A stretch of 64,000 nt of DNA from Chloroflexota bacterium (GCA_013388855.1 JACAEM010000034.1:62001-126000), one strand, 5' to 3'; positions 46,173 through 54,936 are shown, counted from the first letter of the stretch. Notes: a model not told the origin generated them from the sequence alone. A program made the numbers and translations.

Positions 46173-47285
46173 ATGGATTGGAAACGTTTTGGCTTCATCC
46201 TCCTGATCATCGTCGTCCTGTTTGGGATCGTCGTACTGATTGGGCGCACAGAGTCGACTCCCATCATCATTATCACCAGTATGATGGCGACAACCATTGC
46301 AGTTGCAACCCCGCTCACGCTCGGTGCATTATCGGGCGTATTTTGTGAACGCTCCGGCGTGGTCAACATCGGCATCGAAGGCATGATGCTTTCCTCCGCC
46401 TTCTTTGGGTGGTTGACCGCCATTTACATGTATCATGTATTTGGATTTGGACAGGGCATCAGCATCTTCGTCGGTCTCCTTGGGGCAATCGTCACCGGCA
46501 TGTTGATGGCGCTCCTGCTTGCCGTGTTATCCGTCACCTATAAAGTGGACCAGATCATCGGCGGCACGGTGATCAACATTCTCGCTGTCGGGTTGACGGG
46601 CTTTCTGAACCGGCAAATGTTCTTTGGGCAGGGCAGCGTCTTCGGCGGAGAAATTCCCAATTCCCCGGGCACACTGCTGAACGTTCATGTCCCGCTCTCT
46701 GAAGTGCTCAATCCAATTTGCGGCGCTTCTGCCGATTGTGTTGAAATCGTCCGAGCGCTGAACACGGTTCTCGACCAGAGACCCATCGCGATCAGCGCCA
46801 TCGTACTCGTGTTCGTTGCTCATTACATTCTCTTCAATACACGCTGGGGACTGCGCACCCGCGCAGTGGGTGAACATCCAAAAGCCGCGGACACGGTCGG
46901 TATCAATGTGGTCAAGATGCGCTACGCAAATGTCATCATTGGCGGCGCGCTGGCAGGACTGGCAGGCGCCTATTTCACCATCGAGTCGGTGCCGTCATTC
47001 GAGCCGTTATTGACCAACGGACGCGGGTTCATTTCGCTTGCCGCCATGATTTTTGGCAACTGGACTCCCATCGGCGCGTGGACTGCCGCGTTGGTCTTCG
47101 GCGCATCTCAGGCGCTGAACATCAAATTGCAGTTGTTCCGCGAGGTCATCCCGCCCCAATGGGCATTCCTGCAACAATCCTACGTGGTCGGGCTGATTCC
47201 CTATATCCTGACCATGATCATTCTGACCGGCATCATTGGTCGCACCACGCCTCCCGCGGCCGACGGTCAGCCTTACGAGAAATAA
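46173..47285 (+). CDS. ABC transporter permease, YufQ-like (BPD_transp_2)
   Basis: The 370-residue protein has about eight to nine TM helices and the family landmarks TPLTLGALSGVFCERSGVVNIG (about 45-66), QIIGGTVINILAVGLTGFLN and VGEHPKAADTVGINVVKMRY. With the YufP-like subunit it forms the importer channel. AGGAG precedes the ATG. Confidence 0.93.
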   Translation: MDWKRFGFILLIIVVLFGIVVLIGRTESTPIIIITSMMATTIAVATPLTLGALSGVFCERSGVVNIGIEGMMLSSAFFGWLTAIYMYHVFGFGQGISIFVGLLGAIVTGMLMALLLAVLSVTYKVDQIIGGTVINILAVGLTGFLNRQMFFGQGSVFGGEIPNSPGTLLNVHVPLSEVLNPICGASADCVEIVRALNTVLDQRPIAISAIVLVFVAHYILFNTRWGLRTRAVGEHPKAADTVGINVVKMRYANVIIGGALAGLAGAYFTIESVPSFEPLLTNGRGFISLAAMIFGNWTPIGAWTAALVFGASQALNIKLQLFREVIPPQWAFLQQSYVVGLIPYILTMIILTGIIGRTTPPAADGQPYEK

Positions 47286-47286
47286 C

Positions 47287-48843
47287 ATGGCAAAAAACGA
47301 AACCGCCCCCATTGTCCTCGAAGCGAAGGGAATCACCAAAAAATTCCCTGGCGTTCTTGCGAACGACAACGTGAACTTCGACCTGCGGAAGGGTGAGATC
47401 CACGCCCTGCTCGGTGAGAACGGCGCGGGCAAATCCACATTGATGAACATTCTCTATGGTCTGTACCATCCCGAATCGGGCGAGGTGGTCGTCGATGGAA
47501 ACAGGATGCAGCTCAATTCGTCGCGTGACGCGATCAAGCATGGCATTGGCATGGTGCATCAGCATTTCATGCTCATCCCGGTCTTCACGGTGACGGAGAA
47601 TATTATGCTCGGCGAAGAGACATCCCACCGCGCCGCGCCGAATGAGAATCCGCTCGTCAGGCTGGATCGCAAGGAGGTGGCGCAAAGGGTACGGGACCTC
47701 TCGCATCAATACGGGCTGGAGGTGGATCCCGAGGCGATTGTCGGCGACCTGCCTGTGGGACTCCAGCAGCGCGTTGAGATCGTCAAAGCACTCTACCGCA
47801 AGGCAAATATTCTCATCCTCGATGAGCCCACCGCTGTGTTGACGCCGCAGGAGGCGGAGGACCTTTTCCGCATCATGCACGATCTGACCGCCAAGGGTGT
47901 GTCAATCATCTTCATTACCCACAAATTGAAGGAAGTGCTGGCTGTGGCAGACCGCATCACGGTCATGCGCGCAGGACGTGTCGTCGGCACGACCGTGCCC
48001 AAGGAGACCAATGAGCAAAAACTCGCCGCGATGATGGTGGGACGCGAGGTCATTCTGACCGTGCAAAAGGGCCCCGCCAAGCCCGCGGAGGAAGTTTTGA
48101 GAGTGGAAAACCTGCACGTGAAGGATGTCCGCGGACTCGAGGCGGTGCGTGGCGTGTCGTTCAGCGTGCAGGCGGGCGAGGTGCTTGGCATCGCAGGGGT
48201 GCAGGGCAATGGGCAGACCGAATTGGCGGAGGCATTGACAGGACTGCGACATATCGAGAGCGGGCGTTTCATGTTGTCGGGCAAAGACCTGACCAACAAG
48301 CCGCCGCGTGTAATTACGGAAACGGGACTGGCGCATATCCCCGAAGACCGCCAGCGGCATGGACTCGTGCTCTCTTATTCAGTGGCAGACAATATGGTTT
48401 TGTGCGATTACTACCAGCCGCGTTTCTCGAAAGGTATCGTCATCCAGCAAAATCAGGTGGATGAGAACGCCCAAAAGTTGATCAAAGAATTCGATGTCCG
48501 CACACCGTCCGCTTTCGTCAACGCCGGGAAGCTCTCTGGCGGGAATCAGCAAAAGGTGATCGTGGCACGCGAATTAAGCCGCCCTGTCAAACTGGTGATT
48601 GCCTCGCAGCCTACCCGCGGTCTGGATGTCGGCTCGATCGAATATATCCACAAGGAGATCATTGCCATGCGCGACCGCGGCGTGGCTGTTCTGCTTGTCT
48701 CCGCGGAGTTGGATGAGATCATGTCGCTCTCCGACCGGATCGCGGTGATGTACCGCGGGCAGATCGTCGAAACGGTGGATCACAAGGACGCGACGCGCGA
48801 ACAGTTGGGGTTATTGATGGCGGGGGTCCACGCGGCAGCCTGA
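47287..48843 (+). CDS. ABC transporter ATP-binding protein with two ABC domains (YufO-like)
   Basis: The 518-residue protein has two ATPase domains. The first has GENGAGKSTLMNILYG, LPVGLQQRVEIVKAL and LILDEPTAVLTP; the second has GIAGVQGNGQTELAEALTG, LSGGNQQKVIVARE and SQPTRGLDVGS. The degenerate Walker A of the second domain is usual for sugar/nucleoside transporters of this class. ATG 47287 is one base after the permease stop; the codons upstream in frame overlap that gene and are not used. A terminator follows. Confidence 0.94.
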   Translation: MAKNETAPIVLEAKGITKKFPGVLANDNVNFDLRKGEIHALLGENGAGKSTLMNILYGLYHPESGEVVVDGNRMQLNSSRDAIKHGIGMVHQHFMLIPVFTVTENIMLGEETSHRAAPNENPLVRLDRKEVAQRVRDLSHQYGLEVDPEAIVGDLPVGLQQRVEIVKALYRKANILILDEPTAVLTPQEAEDLFRIMHDLTAKGVSIIFITHKLKEVLAVADRITVMRAGRVVGTTVPKETNEQKLAAMMVGREVILTVQKGPAKPAEEVLRVENLHVKDVRGLEAVRGVSFSVQAGEVLGIAGVQGNGQTELAEALTGLRHIESGRFMLSGKDLTNKPPRVITETGLAHIPEDRQRHGLVLSYSVADNMVLCDYYQPRFSKGIVIQQNQVDENAQKLIKEFDVRTPSAFVNAGKLSGGNQQKVIVARELSRPVKLVIASQPTRGLDVGSIEYIHKEIIAMRDRGVAVLLVSAELDEIMSLSDRIAVMYRGQIVETVDHKDATREQLGLLMAGVHAAA

Positions 48844-48875
48844 GGCGTGGAAGGACGCGAAGAATATTCACACAG

Positions 48876-48902
48876 CCCTCTTCCATCCGGGAGGGGGTTT
48901 TT
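48876..48902 (+). terminator. Terminator of the BMP transporter operon
   Basis: CCCTCTTCC (48876-48884) pairs with GGGAGGGGG (48889-48897), including two G-T pairs, and is followed by TTTTT. Confidence 0.8.
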
Positions 48903-49018
48903 GTTTAGGAACAAAGGGAAGTTTCAGTCCGTCTACAATCGTGTACTTCGCACGTCACATGCTATGATTAAAAAGCGTGCGGGGTGTAAAATGGCGTCAT
49001 CATAAAGAGGAGAAAAGA

Positions 49019-50137
49019 ATGTCCAAGATTGTACGATTTATTTCCGTTTTATTTATCGTTGTGTTCGCCCTTTCCGCGTGCAACCTGCCATCAAGGGCGC
49101 CTGCCACCGAGGAGCCGAACGCAATATTCACCGCGGCGGCGCTGACCGTGCAGGCGCAATTGACCCAGTCGGTCCCGTTCAATACACCCACCCTTCCGCC
49201 GCCCCCGGCGACCAACACGCCGGTGATCGCGACCACTGCCGCTCCGCCGACCAATACGCCCGTTGTTTCTCCCACCGCGGCTTGTGACGCGGCGTTATTC
49301 GTCAAGGATGTGACGATCCCGGACGGCACGCAGATCGAGCCGGGGGCATCGTTCACAAAAACCTGGCGGTTGAGGAATATTGGCACCTGCACCTGGTCGG
49401 GATATTCGCTGGTGTTCGACAGCGGCGAATCCATGAACGGTTCGCCCAACGCGATTGGCACCGTAGGACCCGGCCAGGAGGTGGATGTTTCGGTTTCCTT
49501 CACCGTGCCTGTGAGCTTCAGCGGAACGGTCCGCAGTTACTGGCGGCTCCGCAATGCTTCGGGCGTGCTCCTGCCCGTGCAGAATGGATACCAGGGAAAA
49601 TCGTTCTTCGTGGAGATCAAGGTCGCCTCGACCAGTTCCGGGTTCGACCTGCACACTCGCGCTCCCGATGCCACCTGGGTCAGCGGCGCGGGTAACCTGA
49701 CCTTTGGCGGACCCGACACGAATGCGGACGGTTTCGTCATGTACCGCAATAATCAAAAATTGGAGGATGGTTCGAGCGCCGCAAAAGTCCTTGAAATGTA
49801 CCCGCAATGGGTGAATGACGGCGTCATTACAGGCCGCTTTCCTGCCTACACGATTAGAGCCGGGGAACATTTCAAGGCAAAGATTGGTTTCCTCGCTCTT
49901 GGAGACGGCACCTGTGGGTCGGGAAATGTAAAATTCCAACTCAATTATCGGGAGGCAGGTACGCTCAAGTCGCTGGGTGAGTGGACGGAGACCTGCAACG
50001 GTACGCTCAACAGCATCGATGTGGACCTGTCCAGCCTGGCTGGGAAGAACATCGAACTCGTGCTGGCGGTGCTGGCAAATGGCCCCGCCACCCAGGACAT
50101 GGCAGTGTGGGTCAGCCCGCAGGTGATCGTCCCGTAG
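49019..50137 (+). CDS. NBR1-Ig-domain lipoprotein 1
   Basis: This 372-residue lipoprotein (LSACN, Cys21) has a Thr/Pro-rich linker (about 50-85), an NBR1-type Ig domain (about 87-200; TKTWRLRNIGTCTWSGYSLV, SYWRLRNASG) and a second domain (about 210-372) that recurs in lipoprotein 3 (GFVMYRNNQKLEDG, SIDVDLSSLAGKNIELVLAV, final WVSPQVIVP). Cys89 and Cys124 are placed to form a disulfide. The second domain looks like an all-beta binding module. AAGAGGAG precedes ATG 49019. Function unknown; probably cell-surface adhesion or glycan binding (inference). Confidence 0.85.
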   Translation: MSKIVRFISVLFIVVFALSACNLPSRAPATEEPNAIFTAAALTVQAQLTQSVPFNTPTLPPPPATNTPVIATTAAPPTNTPVVSPTAACDAALFVKDVTIPDGTQIEPGASFTKTWRLRNIGTCTWSGYSLVFDSGESMNGSPNAIGTVGPGQEVDVSVSFTVPVSFSGTVRSYWRLRNASGVLLPVQNGYQGKSFFVEIKVASTSSGFDLHTRAPDATWVSGAGNLTFGGPDTNADGFVMYRNNQKLEDGSSAAKVLEMYPQWVNDGVITGRFPAYTIRAGEHFKAKIGFLALGDGTCGSGNVKFQLNYREAGTLKSLGEWTETCNGTLNSIDVDLSSLAGKNIELVLAVLANGPATQDMAVWVSPQVIVP

Positions 50138-50154
50138 AAAGAGATTCGGAGAGC

Positions 50155-50184
50155 AGCGCCCGGCACATCAACCGGGCGCTTTTT
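50155..50184 (+). terminator. Terminator of lipoprotein 1
   Basis: GCGCCCGG (50155-50162) and CCGGGCGC (50171-50178) form a perfect stem with an eight-base loop followed by TTTTTT. Confidence 0.9.
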
Positions 50185-50288
50185 TGACCATATTTCGCCC
50201 ATTCCAAAAGGGAAAAACCTATATGAGCCGAGTCTTAGAAAAATCCATGCAGTCGGTTATCGTTCAGAAGAGGGGAAACCAAGCAGGT

Positions 50289-50294
50289 ATAATG
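50289..50294 (+). promoter_or_regulatory. -10 box of lipoprotein 2
   Basis: TATAAT lies 34 bases before the ATG at 50329. The -35 region is unclear. Confidence 0.5.
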
Positions 50295-50328
50295 AATACC
50301 GGTTTTCAGCATAAAGAAAGGATGATGA

Positions 50329-51273
50329 ATGGTTCAGACACGAAAACAAAAAATCCTTCTTGTGATGACAGCGTTTGTTCTTCTTCTCAACGCCTGTGGA
50401 GGGGCATCGCAAAATCAATCCGAGATCGCGACCGCTGTCGCCCAGACGGTTCAGGCACAAAATTCCTTGACCGAGGCGGCGCAGGTACCAACCTTCACTG
50501 CAATTCCACCCACCCTCGCCTCCGATGCAACAACTACCCCCGCCACAGACGTTATCCTGCCGACTAGTACAGCGACCCTGGCGCCCAATCTGGGGTGTAC
50601 CCTGTCCGCCAACCTGATTCAGGAAGACCCGCCGGACGGTACGATCTATAAGCCAGGCGAGACCTTTTACAAGAGATGGTGGCTTCAAAATACCGGTACC
50701 TGCACTTGGGACAAGACCTACAAACTCGTCTTCTGGGATGGAGACCTGATGGGCGGTTCGGCATCCTATTCCCTGCCTGAAGTGGTCGCTCCGGGAGAGA
50801 CCAAGGAAATCCCCATTCTGTTGCAAGCGCCCACTACGTTGGGCGAGACCACCGGCTATTGGAGGCTTCGCTCTCCGTGGGGCTTTGACTTTGGCGTGGG
50901 CCCGACCAGCCAGTCGTTCTACGTGCAGATCATCGTTTCAGACAGCACCGAGGTCGAATACGGCGTTACAAGCGTGACCTACAGCCTGGAGCGCGATCCA
51001 CTGGCAGGTTGCCCGACAAACGTCCGGTACAAGGCGACAGCCGTCATCACCACCAACGGACCGGCAAAGGTCCAATACTACTGGCGGTACAGCGATGGTG
51101 GAAAGACATCCAAGGAGACTCTCAATTTCAACGAAGCTGGATCCAAAACAGTCACCGCAACGTACACACTGCTCGCCAAAGCCAACTCGGGAGAGCGCTG
51201 GATGAGGATCGTTATCCTGTCGCCTGTCTATCGGGAGTGGGAACCGGTAACTTTCATCCACAACTGCCAATAA
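50329..51273 (+). CDS. NBR1-Ig-domain lipoprotein 2
   Basis: The 314-residue lipoprotein (LNACG, Cys23) has a linker to about 88, an NBR1-type Ig domain (about 88-205; KRWWLQNTGTCTWDKTYKLV, GYWRLRSPWG; Cys90 and Cys125) and a different C-terminal Ig-like domain (about 210-314; VTSVTYSLERDPLAGCPTNV, AKVQYYWRYSDGGKT, final VTFIHNCQ) with its own Cys pair. It has its own promoter and terminator. AAAGGA lies 7 bases before the ATG. Confidence 0.84.
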   Translation: MVQTRKQKILLVMTAFVLLLNACGGASQNQSEIATAVAQTVQAQNSLTEAAQVPTFTAIPPTLASDATTTPATDVILPTSTATLAPNLGCTLSANLIQEDPPDGTIYKPGETFYKRWWLQNTGTCTWDKTYKLVFWDGDLMGGSASYSLPEVVAPGETKEIPILLQAPTTLGETTGYWRLRSPWGFDFGVGPTSQSFYVQIIVSDSTEVEYGVTSVTYSLERDPLAGCPTNVRYKATAVITTNGPAKVQYYWRYSDGGKTSKETLNFNEAGSKTVTATYTLLAKANSGERWMRIVILSPVYREWEPVTFIHNCQ

Positions 51274-51288
51274 AAAATGCCCTGAGAT

Positions 51289-51316
51289 GCCGGCGCATTC
51301 CCAGCGCCGGCGTTTT
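51289..51316 (+). terminator. Terminator of lipoprotein 2
   Basis: GCCGGCGC (51289-51296) and GCGCCGGC (51304-51311) form a perfect stem followed by GTTTTT. Confidence 0.9.
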
Positions 51317-51379
51317 TATGGGAACCGGACACCTCCTTGAAACGTCTAATAGACTGCCCTACTTATAACGGAGGCATTT

Positions 51380-52636
51380 ATGCGTATCGATCGTTTCAAG
51401 AAATTCTTGCTCCTATTCCTGGCGCTGGCATCCATTCTGGCGTGCGGGCCTTTCACGTCGGCCACCCCCCAGCCTGCTGCGACCCTGAATGCCCTTTATA
51501 CAGCCGCCGCCCAAACCCTGGAAGGTATGTCTACACAGGCAGCGAATACCCTTATTGCCCAGCCTACAGCCACCGCCACCCTTTCCATACCCACCGCAAG
51601 CCCGACCGCTTTCAACACATTCACGAGCGTCCCGCCAATTGTAACGGTCGCCGCCAGATGCGACTCAGCTTCATTCGAAGGGGATGTCACCTACCCGGAC
51701 GGTTCCATCGTCGGGCGTTCCACACCCTTCAAAAAGACCTGGCGCATCAAGAATACCGGTACCTGCACCTGGACGACATCCTATTCGATCGTATATGTCA
51801 GCGGTGAAAAATTCGGCGCAAAGAACGCCTATCCAATGCCGGAATCGGTCAGCCCGGGCGAGACCGTGACGATCTCCATCGACCTTATTGCCCCCGATTC
51901 CAACGGCGATTATCGAGGCGACTGGAAACTTCGCAACGCGTCCGGTGTGATTTTCGGGCTTGGTTCGGGAAATTCCAGCTTTTACGTGGATGTCACCGTT
52001 AAGGGCTATACCGTCACCGGATATGATTTTGCCGCCAACTACTGCGACGCTGCCTGGGAAAACAACACCCGGTCCCTGCCCTGCCCCGGCGCGGACGGTG
52101 AAAATAGAGGTTTCGTGATGTTCCTCAATTCAGTCAAATTGGAGGATGGCAAGGCAAGGGATAATGTGCTGTTGACCCACCCAAAACGCTCGGACGATGG
52201 ACTGATCCGGGGTGTATATCCCGCCATCAACATCAAAACAGGCGACTCCTTCCAGGCGTTGATCGGCTGCCAGCACAAAGCGAATGACTGCGATGTGTAT
52301 TTCCGCCTCGAGTATCAGATTGGGAACGGCACGATTCGGACGCTTGGTCAGTGGCGTGAGGTATATGAAGGGCAGTACTACCCTGTCAATATCGACCTCA
52401 GCTCGTTGAGCGGAGAAAAAGTGAAGTTCATCTTCACAGTCTTTGCGAACGGTTCCGGGCATGAGGATTACGCCCTCTGGGTCGCCCCCCGGATCATGCG
52501 GCAGAGTTCTCAGGCTCCCACAGCGACAATCACCTCGACTCCCTCCCCGACGGCAACTGCCACAGCCACCTTTACCGCTACAGTCACCGCCACTGCCACA
52601 GAAACGCCCACCGAAACAGCCACCGCCACCCCTTAA
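51380..52636 (+). CDS. NBR1-Ig-domain lipoprotein 3
   Basis: The 418-residue lipoprotein (LACGP, Cys22) has a linker (about 45-90), an NBR1-type Ig domain (about 92-215; KKTWRIKNTGTCTWTTSYSI, GDWKLRNASG), a second domain shared with lipoprotein 1 (about 220-375; GFVMFLNSVKLEDG, NIDLSSLSGEKVKFIFTV, ALWVAPRIM) and a Ser/Thr/Pro-rich tail (about 378-418) that ends the protein without a sorting motif. GGAGG precedes the ATG. Confidence 0.84.
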   Translation: MRIDRFKKFLLLFLALASILACGPFTSATPQPAATLNALYTAAAQTLEGMSTQAANTLIAQPTATATLSIPTASPTAFNTFTSVPPIVTVAARCDSASFEGDVTYPDGSIVGRSTPFKKTWRIKNTGTCTWTTSYSIVYVSGEKFGAKNAYPMPESVSPGETVTISIDLIAPDSNGDYRGDWKLRNASGVIFGLGSGNSSFYVDVTVKGYTVTGYDFAANYCDAAWENNTRSLPCPGADGENRGFVMFLNSVKLEDGKARDNVLLTHPKRSDDGLIRGVYPAINIKTGDSFQALIGCQHKANDCDVYFRLEYQIGNGTIRTLGQWREVYEGQYYPVNIDLSSLSGEKVKFIFTVFANGSGHEDYALWVAPRIMRQSSQAPTATITSTPSPTATATATFTATVTATATETPTETATATP

Positions 52637-52658
52637 TTTGCATTTCCCCAATTGGCAG

Positions 52659-52699
52659 TATAATGACTGGAAGTACTTGCGCCCTAAGTACTTCCAGTC
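52659..52699 (+). promoter_or_regulatory. Promoter with adjoining perfect inverted repeat before lipoprotein 4
   Basis: TATAAT (52659-52664) abuts a perfect 14-bp inverted repeat, GACTGGAAGTACTT (52665-52678) and its complement (52686-52699). No T tract follows, so it is not a standard terminator. Its position just after the -10 box fits an operator or a 5'-leader hairpin. TTTGCA 16 bases upstream of TATAAT may be the -35 box. Confidence 0.6.
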
Positions 52700-52734
52700 C
52701 ACTTCTAGCAAGAATTCTCATGGAGGTCAATCTT

Positions 52735-53460
52735 ATGTTCGTTCGAAAACTCAAGCGGCAAATGTTCGCGCTCTTTACCATCGCCGCTTTGATGCTTTCA
52801 GGCTGTAACGTCGGCGCCACACCTGCCCCCACCCTGGACGTGAACGCCATCAACACCGCCCTTGTCGGGACAACTGTTGCCCAACTCTCAGCGCAACTTA
52901 CACAGACCGCCCTCGCCGTACCCACAAACACACCGGCACCCACCGACACGGCCGTCTCTTTGCCCACTTTTGCCCTGCCCACCGCAGGAGGACTTCCCAC
53001 CACATCGGGGGCGCTTCCCACTGTCTCGTTCAACACCACACCGATACCGGGATTCACACAACTGGCCTCACCGATTGCCCCCACCCAGTCCGGCGGTTCC
53101 AACACGGCAGTAGGCTGCAACGATGGATTGTTCATCGGCGAAACCCTGCCGGATGGCTCCAAGGTTGGTGCCGGGAAAAAATTCGAAAAAGCCTGGGAAA
53201 TCAAAAATACCGGCACCTGCGCCTGGGATGAAGGTTATGTCTTCGCCTTTATCCCTGAAAGATCCAGCAGTGAAATCGAGGGCTACGACATTGTCATTAA
53301 TGACAAGGATGAATTTGTTCAACCCAATGAATCCCAATCCTTTGTCGTTAAACTGACCGCCCCCACCGAACCCGGGGAATACAAGGCATATTGGCAACTG
53401 ATGAGCGATGAAAACGTGTTCTTTGGTCCGCTTGTTTATCTTGATATCATCGTGAAATAA
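52735..53460 (+). CDS. NBR1-Ig-domain lipoprotein 4
   Basis: The 241-residue lipoprotein (LSGCN, Cys24) has a long Thr/Pro linker (about 60-125) and one NBR1-type Ig domain (about 130-241; EKAWEIKNTGTCAWDEGYVF, AYWQLMSDENVFFG). Its first 120 residues are nearly the same as those of lipoprotein 5, while the Ig domains have diverged. GGAGG lies 8 bases before ATG 52735. The frame extends upstream into the inverted repeat but without a signal peptide. Confidence 0.85.
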   Translation: MFVRKLKRQMFALFTIAALMLSGCNVGATPAPTLDVNAINTALVGTTVAQLSAQLTQTALAVPTNTPAPTDTAVSLPTFALPTAGGLPTTSGALPTVSFNTTPIPGFTQLASPIAPTQSGGSNTAVGCNDGLFIGETLPDGSKVGAGKKFEKAWEIKNTGTCAWDEGYVFAFIPERSSSEIEGYDIVINDKDEFVQPNESQSFVVKLTAPTEPGEYKAYWQLMSDENVFFGPLVYLDIIVK

Positions 53461-53534
53461 GTATTGGAAAAGGTCATGGAAACAAAGCCAAGGGTTCCCC
53501 TTATGAAAACCGCACTCACTCTGGAGGTAACTAT

Positions 53535-54260
53535 ATGCTCATACAAAAAATGAACCGGCAGATCATTTTCGGTCTGGTGACGGTTGCATTGCTTCTCACA
53601 TCGTGCAACGTCGGCGCCACGCCCGCCCCCACCCTGGACGTGAACGCCATCAACACAGCCATTGTCGGGACGACCATTGCCCAGCTTTCGGTGCAGTTCA
53701 CACAGACCGCCCTTGCCGCGCCCACGAACACACCGGCGCCCACCAACACAGCCGTATCCCTGCCCACCTTTGCCCTGCCCACCACGGAAGGACTTCCCAC
53801 CACATCGGGAGCGCTTCCCACCGTCTCGTTCAATACCACGCCGTTGCCGGGATTCACACAAGTTGCCTCGACTGTCGTCCCGGGCGCGACCGTTGCGCTG
53901 GGTGATGAATGCAATAACAACGCCTTCGAAGGCGACGTCACCATCCCAGATGGGACAGTCATGCTGCCGGGAGAGGATTTCACAAAGACTTGGGCGATCA
54001 GGAACACCGGCACCTGCACCTGGGATGACGGGTATTCCCTGGTCTTCGTCGCCGGCGACAGGGCGCTCGATCCATACAATTACAAGATCAAAAACAAAAA
54101 AGACTTTATTGCCCCCGGTGAAGCGGTGAATATCTCCATTGACCTCACCGCTCCCCTCGAAGTGGGCAAATATGAGGCTCATTTCCGCATGATGAATGAC
54201 AAAGGCTACTACTTTGGCACACTGCTCTCCGTCTATATCGAGGTAAAGAAGAAGAAATAA
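53535..54260 (+). CDS. NBR1-Ig-domain lipoprotein 5
   Basis: The 241-residue lipoprotein (LTSCN, Cys24) is the closest relative of lipoprotein 4 and the same length. It has the NVGATPAPTLDVNAIN segment, the same linker, and an NBR1-type Ig domain (about 132-241; TKTWAIRNTGTCTWDDGYSL, AHFRMMNDKGYYFG). It ends in a Lys-rich tail. GGAGG precedes the ATG. It lies 74 bases after lipoprotein 4. Confidence 0.85.
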   Translation: MLIQKMNRQIIFGLVTVALLLTSCNVGATPAPTLDVNAINTAIVGTTIAQLSVQFTQTALAAPTNTPAPTNTAVSLPTFALPTTEGLPTTSGALPTVSFNTTPLPGFTQVASTVVPGATVALGDECNNNAFEGDVTIPDGTVMLPGEDFTKTWAIRNTGTCTWDDGYSLVFVAGDRALDPYNYKIKNKKDFIAPGEAVNISIDLTAPLEVGKYEAHFRMMNDKGYYFGTLLSVYIEVKKKK

Positions 54261-54275
54261 TCATCAACAGGATGG

Positions 54276-54914
54276 ATGACCATGAAACCAAAAGTGATCA
54301 TTACCGCTTCTATCGTTGCCCTATTGATTGTCGCATGCGGATCGCCTGCCGCGACACAGCCTCCCGAGCCCACCCCCGATGTCGCCGCGGTGCGGACCTC
54401 CGCAGCCAGCACGGTTGTCTCACAGTTCACCCTGACCGCCGCGGCGTTCACCCCCACACAGCCCCCGCCGCCGACCAATACGGCGCCACCTGAGCCCACT
54501 GCCACGGCTACACAGCCTCCCGTTGCAGTTGTAACCAACGCGGAAGGGACGAACATCCCGCTTCGTGATAAATATTCATGGGACGTCGCCACGGTCGATG
54601 TCACTGTGCCCGATAATACGATCATGTCGCCGGGACAGGAGTTCGTCAAGACATGGAAGATCAAAAACATCGGCATCGGCACCTGGGGCGAAGGGTACAA
54701 AATGATTTTCAGCTATGGCGACAAAATGGACGGCGTTGCACAGCCCCTCACCGCCGCCGTCGCTCCAGGGGAGGAAGTGGAAGTGTCGGTCGCATTCAAA
54801 GCGCCCAGCCTACCGGGAACCTATCAAAGCTTTTGGACGCTTCAAAACCCCAACGGCGTCGCCTTCCAGGGCAACGACGGCAAAGTGCTGTACGTTCTCA
54901 TCATCGTGCAATAG
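54276..54914 (+). CDS. NBR1-Ig-domain lipoprotein 6 (without the Cys pair)
   Basis: The 212-residue lipoprotein (IVACG, Cys21) has a Pro/Thr linker (about 28-90) and an NBR1-type Ig domain (about 98-212; VKTWKIKNIGIGTWGEGYKM, SFWTLQNPNGVAF). The two cysteines seen in the other members are both absent (SWDVATVDV and NIGIGTW). It starts 15 bases after lipoprotein 5 and is probably co-transcribed with it. ATG 54282 (codon 3) is an equally good start. Confidence 0.84.
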   Translation: MTMKPKVIITASIVALLIVACGSPAATQPPEPTPDVAAVRTSAASTVVSQFTLTAAAFTPTQPPPPTNTAPPEPTATATQPPVAVVTNAEGTNIPLRDKYSWDVATVDVTVPDNTIMSPGQEFVKTWKIKNIGIGTWGEGYKMIFSYGDKMDGVAQPLTAAVAPGEEVEVSVAFKAPSLPGTYQSFWTLQNPNGVAFQGNDGKVLYVLIIVQ

Positions 54915-54936
54915 GTGATGCAATTGGTGGGTTCAT

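Noticed and set aside
51380-52636. LPXTG-type sorting signal in the Thr/Pro tail of lipoprotein 3
   Set aside because: The tail ends in TATATP with no sorting motif, hydrophobic segment or basic end.
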